NCBI GenBank assembly: GCA_965247505.1
Contig: OZ252020.1
Span: forward strand, 124,001-188,000
Direction: 5' to 3'
Length of the DNA stretch: 64,000 bases
Source: CAIYRG01 sp965247505
GTDB lineage: Bacteria > Pseudomonadota > Alphaproteobacteria > Micropepsales > Micropepsaceae
Below are positions 1 through 9,145 of this stretch, one piece after another; the stretch's first letter is position 1, and every line of letters starts with the position of its first letter. The notes under the pieces were generated by a model. The model had not been told where the DNA came from. It saw only the letters and a list, made by a program, of their open reading frames with translations, and searched no databases. Both the position numbers and the translations under genes were made by a program.

Positions 1-599
1 TCCTTCTCAAGGCCGGCGATCTTCTGGCTGAGTGCGGCGATCTGCTCGAACAGCAGCTCGGTCATCGGCACGACCTGTTCGGGAAGCGTCGCCTTCGCCG
101 TTCCCCATTCAAACCGTAGCATTGCGATGCTCCCCACACCCTGTGCCGCGATCACGCCGAACTCCGCCAGCTGGCCCCGCAGTGAATTGATCGTCTGCGT
201 GCGTTGGCGGACAAGGAGCGCGCGGGTGCGAAACAACATTGCATCCGCCTGCGCTTCTTCCGACTTCACCGCCACGAACCGCATGGTCGGGCGCTGCGCC
301 GCCTCGACAATCGCGGCCGCGTCATTGGTGTCATTCTTCTGGCGCTTGAGAAACGGTTTGACATAGATCGGTGGGATCAGCTTGCATGTGTGGCCAAGAG
401 CGATGATCTGCCGACCCCAGTGATGCGCACCGCCGCACGCCTCCATCACAATCTGGCACGGCGGCACTTCGGAGAGGAATGCAAGGAACTTCCCCCGCGA
501 AAGCATTTTGCGGAAGACCGGCTCACCTTCTGCCGTCGCCCCATGAAGTTGAAAGCTCCTTTTTGATATGTCGATGCCGATGATAGTAACTTTCTCCAC
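1..599 (-). CDS. IS110-family transposase, N-terminal part (runs off window)
   Basis: Reading the minus strand from a GTG at 599 gives an open frame to the window edge, about 199 residues. It starts MEKVTIIGIDISK, the first acidic motif of the RuvC-like DEDD domain of IS110 transposases. A MEACGG motif (second acidic residue) and a KNDTNDAAAI motif (remaining acidic residues) follow. The serine-containing C-terminal domain of the family would lie left of the window. IS110 enzymes catalyse site-specific insertion guided by a bridge RNA encoded in the element's non-coding end; the 85 bases upstream of the start (600-684) may hold part of that end. No stop or frameshift is seen, so this copy may be intact outside the window. 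Confidence 0.85.
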   Translation of the reverse strand, partial: MEKVTIIGIDISKRSFQLHGATAEGEPVFRKMLSRGKFLAFLSEVPPCQIVMEACGGAHHWGRQIIALGHTCKLIPPIYVKPFLKRQKNDTNDAAAIVEAAQRPTMRFVAVKSEEAQADAMLFRTRALLVRQRTQTINSLRGQLAEFGVIAAQGVGSIAMLRFEWGTAKATLPEQVVPMTELLFEQIAALSQKIAGLEK

Positions 600-684
600 G
601 GATGCCTCCTTCGTTGATCGAACGCACCCCGCGTGCGTTCCTTCCTGGCGCTATGACGCCGTCAGATGGGGGCGTCCACTCCAT
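1..684 (-). mobile_element. IS110-family element, right-hand part
   Basis: The element extends from the window edge to about 684, where its non-coding end meets istA sequence of a truncated IS21 copy. The boundary is set by comparison with the intact istA at 13320-14819: identity with istA begins at about 685. IS110 members lack long terminal inverted repeats, so the exact end is approximate. Confidence 0.7.
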
Positions 685-1904
685 CGGCGCAGGGTTGGGA
701 AGGCATCAGGCAGTTCCCATCCGGCTAGCGGCGCGGCCTGATCCAGGGCACCGATCTTGTGCTCCAGCAAAGGCAGGTAGTGGATCGGATCGAAGACCAT
801 ATCTTCCCGGTCGTAGGAACGGGGGTGTCGGGCAATGATCCCGGCGCCGCAACCGATAACCACCTCGTGGACATAGCCACGGATCCAGACTTCCTGATGG
901 CCGTAGGCGACGGGCACGGAATAGTCATTCGTCCGGTAGCGCACCAGGGACAGCGAGTTGACCCGCGTGCCCTGCTTGTCGCACGCGTCGAACGGTGCCG
1001 GCAGTGGCCTCTTCAACGCTTCGCGGTCACGCACAAACCGTTCGCCGATGCTCTCGCGGTGGCCGCGCAGGACGTTGCCTTGCCGGTTGCGGCATTGCTC
1101 TTCCAGGTGGCCATTGAAGGCGTCCCAGCTCGCGAACCGGGGAAGCGGCGTCATGAAGTTCCGCCGGGCATAGCCGACCACCCCCTCCACATTGCCTTTG
1201 TCGTTACCCTTGCCGGGACGGCCGTAGCGGTCCTCGAAGAGGTAATGGGACTGCAGCCCGCTGAACGCCCGCGTTCGTTGCCGCGTGCCATCTGACAAGA
1301 TGCGCGACACCAGACACTTGTCGTTGTCGTAAAGAATCGATTGGGGAACGCCGCCGAAAAAAACAAAGGCTCTGTTGTGCCCGTCCAGCCAGGCCTCCGT
1401 CGCCGCCGCCTGGTAGGCCGCAACGAAGCAGGCATCGCTGTGGGGAAGTGTCATGACGAAAAAATGCGCCCGATCCTTGACGCCGGCGATGATCGCATCC
1501 GCCTCGCCAAAGTCCGCTTGAGCATGGCCCGGAGGATGTGACAACGGCACAAACATCTCACGCCGACGAAGGCGCCGTTCCCGAACGTAATCCTTCACGA
1601 TGGTCTCTTTGCCCGTGAAGCCATGTTCGGCGCGAAGGCGCTCGAATATACGCTTCGCCGTGTGGTGCTGCTTACGGTGAACCGTTCGGTCCTCCTCCAG
1701 AATACGGTCGATGATATCCGTGAAGGGGGCCAGTTTCGGGCGTTTCGGTGGCTGGCGTCGCCGATATCCCGGCGGTTCCGAATGCCGCAGCATCTTCCTC
1801 ACCGTCTCGCGCGCAATGCCAAACCGACTTGCCGCCTCTCGCTGGCTCAGACCATCAACATGGCAGGCCAGCCGAACGCGCAGATATAGGTCCACGGTGT
1901 ACAT
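685..1904 (-). pseudogene. istA: istA, IS21 transposase, C-terminally truncated
   Basis: About 405 residues of the 499-residue IstA are present, with the N-terminal helix-turn-helix region, then the DDE integrase core (HAQADFGEADAI; LYDNDKC; DKGNVEG). The frame runs out of istA at about 685 and reads a few codons of IS110 sequence to a stop at 651. The sequence is almost identical to the complete copy at 13320 (for example Gln instead of Pro in the AAYPAAATE stretch). The start ATG at 1904 equals the one chosen for the complete copy. The loss of the C-terminus and of istB makes it non-functional. Confidence 0.85.
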
Positions 1905-2018
1905 CCTCCCGCCTTCCATCTCAAAAAAGATCGAAGGCTACAGGTGGCAGAGTTTTACTCCGCCCGCAGCTGCGAAATCCCGCCGCTTCCGTGGACTAAT
2001 TTGTCACCGCCGTTCTCA
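685..2018 (-). mobile_element. IS21-family element, truncated by IS110
   Basis: This is the left part of the same IS21 element that is complete at 13206-15786. Its outer end (2018, reading inward TGAGAACGGCGGTGACAAAT) matches the left end of the complete copy. The other half, including the end of istA, all of istB and the right terminus, is missing at the IS110 junction near 685. The element ends only eight bases before the start codon of the isochorismatase-like gene. Confidence 0.9.
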
Positions 2019-2026
2019 AGAATGTA

Positions 2027-2770
2027 ATGAACTTTTCAAAAGTCACCGCTGTTCTGGCAATGACTGCCCTGTTTGCTTCAGTCGAACAGGCAGCTGCCCA
2101 GTTGCCCGATCCCGGAATGACGATTGATCCGTCCAACACCGCGCTAGTCATCACCGACCCACAAAACGATTTTCTAAGTCCTGACGGTGTGACCTGGGGT
2201 GTGGTTGGTGAAAGCGTTACGGAGAACAACACAGTAGCCAATATCGACTCGTTGTTTAGTGCAGCAAAAACGAACGGCTATGAAGTTTTTGTTTCGCCGC
2301 ACTATTACTTTCCACACGATAACGGCTGGAAATTCGAAGGTGCTCTTGAAGTGCTAATGCACAACATTGGCATGTTCGACAGACCCGGCGCCTTAACAAC
2401 TGAAGGCTTTGAGGGCTCGGGTGCCGACTGGCTCGAGAGTTACAAGCAGTACATCAATGACGGAGAGACGGTCGTTACTAGTCCGCACAAGGTCTACGGC
2501 CCTGAAACCAACGATCTCGTATTGCAGCTGCGCAAACGAGGAATCAGTCGCGTCGTACTGGCCGGCATGTCCGCCAACCTTTGCACCGAGTCACATATGC
2601 GCGAGCTGATGGAGCAAGGGTTCGAAGTCGCTGTGGTCACTGATGCTACAGCGGCCGCAATCGTCTCAGACGGAAATGGTTACGAAGCCGCTTTGACCAA
2701 CTTTCGTTTCATAGCAAACGATGTAATTTCGACCGATGAAGCTGTTGCCTCGATGCGCGCTGGTAGATAG
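2027..2770 (+). CDS. Secreted isochorismatase-family cysteine hydrolase
   Basis: The 247-residue product begins with a signal peptide (cleavage near AAAQ, residue 24), so it is probably periplasmic. The isochorismatase fold is shown by TDPQNDF (catalytic Asp44), Lys155 in SPHKVYG and the nucleophilic Cys186 in SANLCTES, the Asp-Lys-Cys triad of the family. Members hydrolyse amides or vinyl ethers (nicotinamide, ureidoacrylate, isochorismate); the substrate here cannot be told. An IS21 end lies eight bases upstream of the ATG, so the native ribosome site and promoter are replaced and expression may depend on IS sequence or be lost. A strong hairpin follows the gene. Confidence 0.85.
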   Translation: MNFSKVTAVLAMTALFASVEQAAAQLPDPGMTIDPSNTALVITDPQNDFLSPDGVTWGVVGESVTENNTVANIDSLFSAAKTNGYEVFVSPHYYFPHDNGWKFEGALEVLMHNIGMFDRPGALTTEGFEGSGADWLESYKQYINDGETVVTSPHKVYGPETNDLVLQLRKRGISRVVLAGMSANLCTESHMRELMEQGFEVAVVTDATAAAIVSDGNGYEAALTNFRFIANDVISTDEAVASMRAGR

Positions 2771-2802
2771 AGGCCCACCGGGCAAGTTGCAGCAATTGAT
2801 GC

Positions 2803-2836
2803 AGATACCGCGATGTTCAACCTCATCGCGGTATCT
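2803..2836 (+). terminator. Hairpin terminator after the isochorismatase-like gene
   Basis: A 13 bp perfect stem (AGATACCGCGATG with its complement) and an 8 base loop lie 33 bases after the stop. A T-poor but GTTGTT-containing tail follows. It is the obvious transcription end for the gene, though a classical T run is absent. Confidence 0.6.
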
Positions 2837-2933
2837 GTTGTTATCGCGAGTTTGCAACGACCGTGAAACCAGATGCTACCTGCCCGGCTCTTTTCGGAGG
2901 TAAAGTGGACTCTTGCATTCCAACATGAGATGA

Positions 2934-2957
2934 CCGCTATTGGCACTAAGCGGACAT
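2934..2957. repeat. Palindrome of the ATGTCCGCT family
   Basis: Imperfect copy of the 28 bp palindrome with arms ATGTCCGCT and AGCGGACAT and centre ATTGGCACTA. It sits directly before the 355 bp element at 2973. Confidence 0.7.
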
Positions 2958-2972
2958 TGCTGCACTGCACCT

Positions 2973-3327
2973 AAATGTCCGCTTTCGGGGTGTGGCCTCA
3001 GGTGGTCGACGCAACACCTTGCCCTAAACGGAAGTGTCTGAGTTTGTGCTTGCGAGACAAAGACATAGTCCGTGGTTCACCTTGCACGAGAAGCCTGGGC
3101 CGTGGGATCACTGCCAGCCCAGCTCCAATGGGAACGTCAAACGCCCGCTCTGACAGCGCTTTCTGAAGAGGGCTGTGTTTTCGATCTATTCGCTCTCGCA
3201 TCCGAGAAAAGTGGCCGGACGGCTCAAGAACGGTCCTGAAAGACTTTGAGGTTCTAACCCCCGGTAGACAGACTTGCCGCTAGTGTTGCGTCGACCACCT
3301 GAGACCGCAGGGGGTGAGCGGACATTT
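2973..3327. repeat. 355 bp inverted-repeat element, copy 1
   Basis: The element begins AAATGTCCGCT and ends with the reverse complement. Its terminal inverted repeats are about 45 bp and include CTCAGGTGGTCGACGCAACA. The interior is conserved in two other copies (7688 and 11511) and codes for nothing convincing: a 67-codon antisense frame is not kept in all three copies. It has the architecture of a miniature inverted-repeat element, but no related transposase is in the window. Confidence 0.75.
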
Positions 3328-3362
3328 GTTTGGCGCTCAAATCTCGCACGCGAATTTTTGAT

Positions 3363-4277
3363 CTAGAAATTTGGCATTGTTGCCACCGGAATCGGATGCC
3401 CTCCGCCCGCAGCGTCGCGATTATTTTCGGGACAAATAAATTCGGGAAATATCGCTTCCTGCGGGCCCTCTCCGCTTCTCGGAGGCATTCTCACATAGCT
3501 GACTCTCGCCGACCACGCCGTCGTGAACGTCCGGGGATCTTCTACGTTGAACTCAATATCCAAGCGCTGTCCGTCGGGGGAGATCGTATATCTTTCGACA
3601 ATGCGCATCGCTTCGCTCTTCGGCGTTCCAAAGCGATCGATCAGGGCTCGTGGGTCCTGCGCGATCGTATCAATAACGAGCGTATGGTCTCCTTCGTAAT
3701 GCCCTACGGAATGACCGAACCATGAGACTTTGGGATCGGCGGGGTGTCCTTCGTTGAGGTAAACGTGTCGAACCGACTGGCTCATATGGTAGATGATCGT
3801 GACCTCGTCTTCGGATTGTAAGAATTGAACCGCCCAGACCATGCTGAATGCGAGAGGAACGCCAGCCGGCCAGCAAAGCGCCCAAGCCGACCAAACGCCC
3901 TCCCCTCGACGGTAGGTTTCATGTTGCGCCCTAACCGCCTCTGCGGCATGGGGCAGAAGAATAGGGTTGGTATAGTCGCCCAGATATTGCTGGCCCTGCC
4001 GCAACTCGCCCGCTTCCTCGCTGATACTTACCGGTACGGGCTCGTCCACTATCGGGTAAAATACCGCTGCCCCCCCGGGTGTTTCGGGCCGCTCCCAATA
4101 GCCCGAGAAATCGGCGGCGGCATGCTCAATGTCTGCGGCATGCGAAGCAGGGATTACTCCGCTGAACGATGCGATTAGCGCTAGGATGGTGCCGAATGCT
4201 GCTGCGGAGGATATTCCGAAGCCGACCGGCAGCGCATTCGATCGCAGATCTACATTACAATTTGAGAATATGTGCAT
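3363..4277 (-). CDS. Secreted protein of unknown function, paralog of the gene at 61911
   Basis: The 304-residue product has a long N-terminal hydrophobic segment ending near ASHAADIEH, consistent with an exported protein. It shares with the product of 61911-62765 the core GHSVGHYEGDHTLVIDTIA, then DRFGT, VERYTIS.DGQ, a W..RV segment and a C-terminal CPENNRD. The family is common in environmental proteobacteria and acidobacteria beside dehydrogenases and DUF6152 proteins and has no assigned reaction. The start at 4277 has an AGGAG 11 bases upstream. The gene stands alone between palindromic repeats. Confidence 0.75.
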   Translation of the reverse strand: MHIFSNCNVDLRSNALPVGFGISSAAAFGTILALIASFSGVIPASHAADIEHAAADFSGYWERPETPGGAAVFYPIVDEPVPVSISEEAGELRQGQQYLGDYTNPILLPHAAEAVRAQHETYRRGEGVWSAWALCWPAGVPLAFSMVWAVQFLQSEDEVTIIYHMSQSVRHVYLNEGHPADPKVSWFGHSVGHYEGDHTLVIDTIAQDPRALIDRFGTPKSEAMRIVERYTISPDGQRLDIEFNVEDPRTFTTAWSARVSYVRMPPRSGEGPQEAIFPEFICPENNRDAAGGGHPIPVATMPNF

Positions 4278-4446
4278 CTCTAAGCGTGCTCCTCACACTC
4301 GTGTCGGTTGATCGCTCACGATATAGCATCTTTGCCTCGACTCCTTCTACCCGTGACGCGGTTAGCGGGTTTGGAAACTGGGCCGTTTCGATTGTTTGGA
4401 GTTCCGCCGGTAGACGCATCTCCTTAGCCATGGCTGCTCATCACCA

Positions 4447-4474
4447 ATGTCTGCTTCTGGTACTTAGCGGACAT
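4447..4474. repeat. Palindrome of the ATGTCCGCT family
   Basis: Diverged 28 bp copy (ATGTCTGCT arm and AGCGGACAT arm). A further half copy followed by TTCGGGGG, as at the edge of the 355 bp element, starts at about 4492. Confidence 0.6.
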
Positions 4475-4662
4475 ATTGCACTGCAACATTGATGTCCGCT
4501 TTCGGGGGTAGAGCGGGCATTCTCGGATTCGGCCCGAGTGTCCGCTTGATCCAAATATGATAATATCTTGGCTCATAGGCTGGACTGTGGGCATCATATC
4601 GTCGGCAATAATATCCGTGCGGAGCACCAGCACGAATCTCTAGCTGAGGGAGGACATCGATC

Positions 4663-5037
4663 ATGGACTACAGGGGTAAGATTCATTTGAATTTTGTGTT
4701 CAAGGCAGATCAGGCTGATGTCGCCGAAGGTGATCGCTTGTTCGCCAGCCACAATATTTGGATCGCGAAGACCCACCATCGCGACGGCGATAAGGCGTTG
4801 CTCACCTACAATGTCTCCAAAGGGGACGACCCATCTAATTCGCTTGATCCGGGTTCTGCCCCCACGGGCAAAACCGTCTATGTGCTGGATGAAATCTATG
4901 AAAGCACGGCGGGGATAGCCGATCATTGGCAGCGAGCCATGTCGGACTGGGAAGATTTCAAGGCATTTGTGGCCTGGGCGCAGAAGTGCGAAATCTCCGC
5001 TCAGCATTCAGGAACCGTCGTCAATTCGCTTTGGTAG
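4663..5037 (+). CDS. Small cytoplasmic protein, possibly dimeric alpha/beta barrel
   Basis: A 124-residue protein without signal peptide, preceded by a GGGAGGA ribosome site nine bases before ATG. The N-terminal half (VFKADQADVAEGDRLFASH, then AKTHHRDGDKALLTYNVSK) resembles the small ferredoxin-like monooxygenase or stress-response barrels, with conserved histidines, but this is a weak resemblance. No operon partner: the neighbours are palindromic repeats and, after 150 bases, a lipoprotein gene. Function unknown. Confidence 0.65.
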   Translation: MDYRGKIHLNFVFKADQADVAEGDRLFASHNIWIAKTHHRDGDKALLTYNVSKGDDPSNSLDPGSAPTGKTVYVLDEIYESTAGIADHWQRAMSDWEDFKAFVAWAQKCEISAQHSGTVVNSLW

Positions 5038-5084
5038 GAATGAGGCGTCGGCAAAGTGGGCGGCCCAACTTTTGATGAGAGCCA

Positions 5085-5112
5085 ATGTCCGCTATTGGCA
5101 CTAAGCGGACAT
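5085..5112. repeat. Perfect palindrome of the ATGTCCGCT family
   Basis: This is the best copy: arms ATGTCCGCT and AGCGGACAT with a 10 base centre ATTGGCACTA, in the intergenic gap before the lipoprotein gene. Confidence 0.75.
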
Positions 5113-5190
5113 GAGTTCACTATTTCGCTGCTACTAAAGCCGTTAGTCCAAGTCTGCTTGGCGAAATCCAGTTATCTAGTGAGATGACAA

Positions 5191-5421
5191 ATGGAAAAGA
5201 GAGTGCAGACGATTACGGCACTAGTCTTATTCCCATTAATCGTGGCAGTGTCAGTTGGTTGCGAGGAAACTACCGACACGAGCGTAGCCGAGGAAGAGGA
5301 GCCCACAAATATTGAACTCAATACGGTCGCGAAGATTGAGGCGCTTGTGGACAGCGAGCTTTCGCCCGGTTCTTCAAAAGCAAAGATAGCGTGTGACCCA
5401 GGAGGAAAGGTCAATGATTAA
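5191..5421 (+). CDS. Small lipoprotein coupled to the PQQ dehydrogenase
   Basis: The 76-residue product has a type II signal peptide with the lipobox SVGC at residues 21-24, so the mature part is about 53 residues, acidic at first (EEEEP). No domain is recognised. Its stop overlaps the start of the PQQ dehydrogenase gene by eight bases and its last codons contain that gene's AGGAGG ribosome site, so the two are very probably translationally coupled. It may anchor or chaperone the dehydrogenase or accept its electrons; no heme or metal motif is seen to support the last idea. Confidence 0.7.
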   Translation: MEKRVQTITALVLFPLIVAVSVGCEETTDTSVAEEEEPTNIELNTVAKIEALVDSELSPGSSKAKIACDPGGKVND

Positions 5422-7465
5422 GAAAAGCAAAAAAACATTTTCAAGAAGTGTGGCTCTAGCCGTAGTAGCTTCCTTTTTCTGTTGGGGTACCTTGTTCTCG
5501 CAAGAGAACACAGGTTCCGAGGGGGAGTGGCGCTACCTTGGTGGGAATGCCTCCCATACGCGCTATACCCCGCTGGATCAGATCAATGCAGATAATTTTG
5601 AAGAACTTGAGGTTGCATGGATCTGGCGGGGTGACAACTATGGACCAGGTGTCGACTATGTCTTTCGTTCCACACCGCTTTATGTTGACGGGTTACTCTA
5701 CACGGTCGCGGGACAGCGTCGTACGGTAGCTGCTATTGATCCTTCCACAGGGGAGACCATGTGGACTCACCGCGAGCCTCATACGACACGTTTTGATCGT
5801 GGTATGCGGAATAACTATGGCAAAGGGGTTGCCTACGCGGAGGTAAATGGCAGGGGTGTAATATATACCAGTAGTCCTGGATTCTTTCTACATGCCTTAG
5901 ATGCTGAAACCGGGCGCCCTCTGGAGGGTTGGGGTAACGCTGTACCGATTGAGGGATTTCCACAAACGGGGGTAGTGGACATGCTCCCCGATCTAGTTCG
6001 TGATTGGGAACCGTGGCTGACTTCAGGCTTTACCTATGATCCTTACAATGGGATCCCCAAGGAATTAGGTAACCTGAGCACCTCCTCTCCACCGATAGTA
6101 GTTAACGGAGTGGTGATCGTCGGTAATGTTCATGAGCAGGGGTACTATCAGACTCGGACTGAAAATATACCGGGCGACATTTTAGCGTACGATGCCGCGA
6201 CCGGTGAGTTTCTCTGGAAATTTCACGTCATCCCGCGTCCTGGGGAATTTGGCCATGACACTTGGGAAAATGATGCGTGGAAAACAACCGGAGATGTTTC
6301 TTCCTGGGCTCCCATGTCTGCGGATCCTGAGCTTGGGCTCGTTTATGTTCCAACCAATCCTCCCACAATGGATTTCTACGGTGGTTTTCGCCCAGGTGAT
6401 AATCTGTATGGCACAAGCATCATCGCTCTAGATGTGGAGACCGGTGAGCGGGTCTGGCACTTCCAAACAGTTCACCATGATATTTGGAATTTTGATAATC
6501 CAGCGGCACCAGTTTTGCTTGATGTAACGGTAGATGGGGTGCCAACGCCCATTCTAGTTGAAACCACGAAGCAAGGTTTTGCTTATACCTTTAATCGTGA
6601 AACTGGCGAGCCAGTCTGGCCCATGGAGGAGCGTCCTGTTCCGCAGTCAGAGATACCAGGAGAGAAGCTCTCGCCAACTCAACCATTTCCGACCAAGCCG
6701 GCAGCCTTTCAGTTGCAAGGATTAACTGAAGACGATTTGATCGAATTTACTCCCGAATTGAGAGCTGCAGCCATAGAGGTCATGAAGGATTACCGGACTG
6801 GGCCTCTTTTTAATCCTCCGATCCAGGTCGGGCACCCATCCGGTTTACGATCATTTGTAAGTTGTCCCAGCGGCGCATCTAATATTTTTGGTCCACCGTC
6901 GGCGGACCCAGAGAGCGGCGTGCTCTATGTTCCAACATTACGCGGTTGTCGGTCTGAAAACGTTGTGCCTGGAAGTGAGATGGATGAGCCTGATGATCCT
7001 ATGACTACTGGTGAAACTATTTCGGATTGGGTTGTCGCCAATCGTGGTGATTTTTTAGGTAGAGGTCCTCAGGGTTTGCCGATACTAAAGCCCCCATACA
7101 GCGAAATCGTCGCTTTAGACATGAATACTGGGGAGCACATCTGGGCTATTCCTAACGGAGACACTCCCGACCGAATCAAGAATCATCCTGCACTCCAAGG
7201 TTTAGAGATTCCAAAAACAGGTGTGCCCTCCCATCCGATCACGATGGTTACGAAGTCATTGCTCATTGCTGCTGAGGGTGGAGCAGGCGCGCCCGTCCTG
7301 CATGCTATAGACAAGAGTACTGGCGCAAACCTTGGAAGCGTTGAACTGCCAGCGCCAGGGCGCTACGGAATGATGGGTTACATGCACGATGGAACGCAGT
7401 ACATCGTTGTGCAGATCTCGAGCGCAAATTATCCAGGAGCGCTGGCCGCGTTGCGGTTACCGTGA
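5414..7465 (+). CDS. Periplasmic PQQ-dependent dehydrogenase (quinoprotein)
   Basis: The chosen ATG at 5414 follows a perfect AGGAGG and gives 683 residues starting MIKKSKKTF with a signal peptide ending near LFSQ. The eight-bladed propeller of PQQ dehydrogenases is visible as repeated blades: WRYLGGNASHTRYTPLDQI at the N-terminus, then VAAIDPSTGETMW, ALDAETGR, AYDAATGEFLWKF, ALDVETGERVWHF and ALDMNTGEHIWAI. HHDIWNFDNPAAP matches the conserved HHDLWDYDTP of the glucose/alcohol quinoprotein group. No C-terminal cytochrome c domain (no CxxCH) is present, so electrons must go to a separate acceptor or to quinone. The substrate is an alcohol or sugar, unspecified. It is the second gene of a two-gene unit. 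Confidence 0.9.
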   Translation: MIKKSKKTFSRSVALAVVASFFCWGTLFSQENTGSEGEWRYLGGNASHTRYTPLDQINADNFEELEVAWIWRGDNYGPGVDYVFRSTPLYVDGLLYTVAGQRRTVAAIDPSTGETMWTHREPHTTRFDRGMRNNYGKGVAYAEVNGRGVIYTSSPGFFLHALDAETGRPLEGWGNAVPIEGFPQTGVVDMLPDLVRDWEPWLTSGFTYDPYNGIPKELGNLSTSSPPIVVNGVVIVGNVHEQGYYQTRTENIPGDILAYDAATGEFLWKFHVIPRPGEFGHDTWENDAWKTTGDVSSWAPMSADPELGLVYVPTNPPTMDFYGGFRPGDNLYGTSIIALDVETGERVWHFQTVHHDIWNFDNPAAPVLLDVTVDGVPTPILVETTKQGFAYTFNRETGEPVWPMEERPVPQSEIPGEKLSPTQPFPTKPAAFQLQGLTEDDLIEFTPELRAAAIEVMKDYRTGPLFNPPIQVGHPSGLRSFVSCPSGASNIFGPPSADPESGVLYVPTLRGCRSENVVPGSEMDEPDDPMTTGETISDWVVANRGDFLGRGPQGLPILKPPYSEIVALDMNTGEHIWAIPNGDTPDRIKNHPALQGLEIPKTGVPSHPITMVTKSLLIAAEGGAGAPVLHAIDKSTGANLGSVELPAPGRYGMMGYMHDGTQYIVVQISSANYPGALAALRLP

Positions 7466-7687
7466 TGACGACTACAGCGGCGAAACGAGTTTCGCGGCTG
7501 ACGTCAGTGGTAATAAATTTTGTCGGGTCGGCCGCTGTGCCCAAGCCGTTCAGGACACCTCAAACTGGTCCGGCGTGACTCTGGGGATGAGCGTTCTGCG
7601 ATCCCGAGTGGTTCAGTACCCTTCACATAAACGCCGTTCTACGCGCTGACCGGACTCCATTTTCGGGCCATTTGAAATGAGGTGCAG
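7466..7687. other. Intergenic region after PQQ dehydrogenase
   Basis: About 220 bases without a credible gene. A hairpin with arms GCGAAAC and GTTTCGC lies at 7476-7499, ten bases past the stop, without a T run; it may act as a transcription end. Confidence 0.4.
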
Positions 7688-8036
7688 AATGTCCGCTTTA
7701 GCCCTGCCGCCTCAACCGGTCGACGCAACACCTTGGCGCAAACGGAGGAGTCTGAGTTTGTGCTTACGAGCCAAAGGCATAGTCCGTGGTTCACCTTGCA
7801 CGAGAAGCCTGGGCCGTGGAATCACTGCCAGCCCAGCTCCAATGGGAACGTCAAACGCCTGCTCTGATAACGCTTTCTGAAGAGTGCTGTGTTTTCGATC
7901 TATTCGCTCTCGCATCCGAGAAAAGTGGCCGGACGGCTCAAGAACGGTCCTGAAAGACTTTGAGGTTCTAACCCCCGGCAGAGAGGCCTGCCGCTAGTGT
8001 TGCGTTGATGCATTGAGACCGCACCCCAATAGCGGG
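7688..8036. repeat. 355 bp inverted-repeat element, copy 2 (degraded)
   Basis: The interior is closely similar to copies 1 and 3, but both termini are altered. The left repeat reads CTCAACCGGTCGACGCAACA and the right one has lost several matching bases (GTGTTGCGTTGATGCATTGA). A palindrome of the TTGACATG class follows directly. Confidence 0.7.
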
Positions 8037-8056
8037 CTCCCGCACCGCAGCATAAA

Positions 8057-8083
8057 ATGTCGGCTTTTGACATGAGCTGGCGT
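8057..8083. repeat. Palindrome, second class, degraded
   Basis: It begins ATGTCGGCTTTTGACATGAG and loses the matching right arm. It is preceded by the leader CGCACCGCAGCATAAA that also precedes the copies at 9237 and 10015. Confidence 0.6.
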
Positions 8084-8155
8084 CCTCTCTAAGCCGGAAT
8101 GAGACTGTCTCTCCACCCCACTTTACCGACTGTAACGCTGAAGCTGGGTTGAGAA

Positions 8156-9145
8156 TCATCTCCCTATATAAGATGAATCGACAGAGACCTGTTCTGCGAT
8201 GACGAAACGCAACAGATCTTCCCCCACCGTCAGTGGCCCGTCATAGGTCTCGCGTGTGCGAGCCACAAGCTCCTCCAATCCCGCGGGATCGCTACTCGAG
8301 CGGCCACCTAAGTTGATGTGCGAATAGACACCCATCTTCGCGCCCGTGGTAGCAAACACTCTGCCGGCGTCTTCCGGCGAGGTGTGGTTTCCATTGTCGG
8401 CTCCCGGCGGCCTCATTCTCACCTGATGGACCAGCAGATCGACGCCTTCGCCATGCTCGATAAGATTCTGATCAAACCTCGTATCGCCACTGATGAGTAC
8501 AGATTTTCCTCCGTAATCGACCCGGTAGCCGTAACTCGGATCGATGTGAGTGACACTGAACGCGGTCACCCTTACCCCGGCCTCGTCAAAAACAACGCCG
8601 TCCGAATCGATCTCATGGGCTTCAATTTTTTCCGCACCGGCGGGGACATTTCCACCTTGCGTCCGGGCCGCTGTATCGGTCTGAAAAGTGGCCATCATAT
8701 TGTCGGCCATATTTGTTATGCCCGTCGGACCGTAAAGTTGAAGCGGTGTTTGGCGAGACCCGGTTCCCATGTATCCGGCCATCCAGAGATCGGGAAGTCC
8801 GTTGACATGATCGGAATGGAAATGGGTGATGAATAGTGCATTGATGCGACCCAGCGAAGCGCCTACTTGCCCCATCCGAATACTGGACCCCCTTCCGGCA
8901 TCGAACACCAAGTTCAGCCCTCCGGCCTGCACCAGAGTTGAATATCCGAAGCGCCGTGGATTCAACTGAGGCGTCCCGGTGCCAAGCAAGGTCACGATGA
9001 TTGTGTCTTCACTGACATCCGCCGCGAGAGCGTGGCCAGAGGCCAGGGAGAGAACTACCGCGACACCTGCCACAAGTAAGTGAGCCCGAATGCCGACGAA
9101 AACTCGTATTCCTCTCCGAGCCATGATGGAAGCCGAATTAAACAT
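8156..9145 (-). CDS. Exported metallo-beta-lactamase-fold hydrolase
   Basis: The 329-residue product has an N-terminal signal peptide (hydrophobic LLVAGVAVVLSLASG, cleavage near ALAAD). The metal-binding motif HFHSDH is at residues 108-113, preceded by FDAGRG; later ligands are in SVTHIDPSYG, ISGDTRFD and YSHI. The layout fits the RNase Z/arylsulfatase-like branch of the MBL fold, but the export signal points to a periplasmic hydrolase of an ester or sulfate rather than tRNA processing. The start at 9145 follows AAGGGGAAA at good spacing. The gene stands alone, flanked by palindromes on both sides. Confidence 0.85.
   Translation of the reverse strand: MFNSASIMARRGIRVFVGIRAHLLVAGVAVVLSLASGHALAADVSEDTIIVTLLGTGTPQLNPRRFGYSTLVQAGGLNLVFDAGRGSSIRMGQVGASLGRINALFITHFHSDHVNGLPDLWMAGYMGTGSRQTPLQLYGPTGITNMADNMMATFQTDTAARTQGGNVPAGAEKIEAHEIDSDGVVFDEAGVRVTAFSVTHIDPSYGYRVDYGGKSVLISGDTRFDQNLIEHGEGVDLLVHQVRMRPPGADNGNHTSPEDAGRVFATTGAKMGVYSHINLGGRSSSDPAGLEELVARTRETYDGPLTVGEDLLRFVIAEQVSVDSSYIGR

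Noticed and set aside
2998..3201. 67-codon ORF inside the 355 bp element, also in copy 2
   Set aside because: It is not maintained as an equivalent frame in the third copy and has no start signal. The element is better seen as non-coding.
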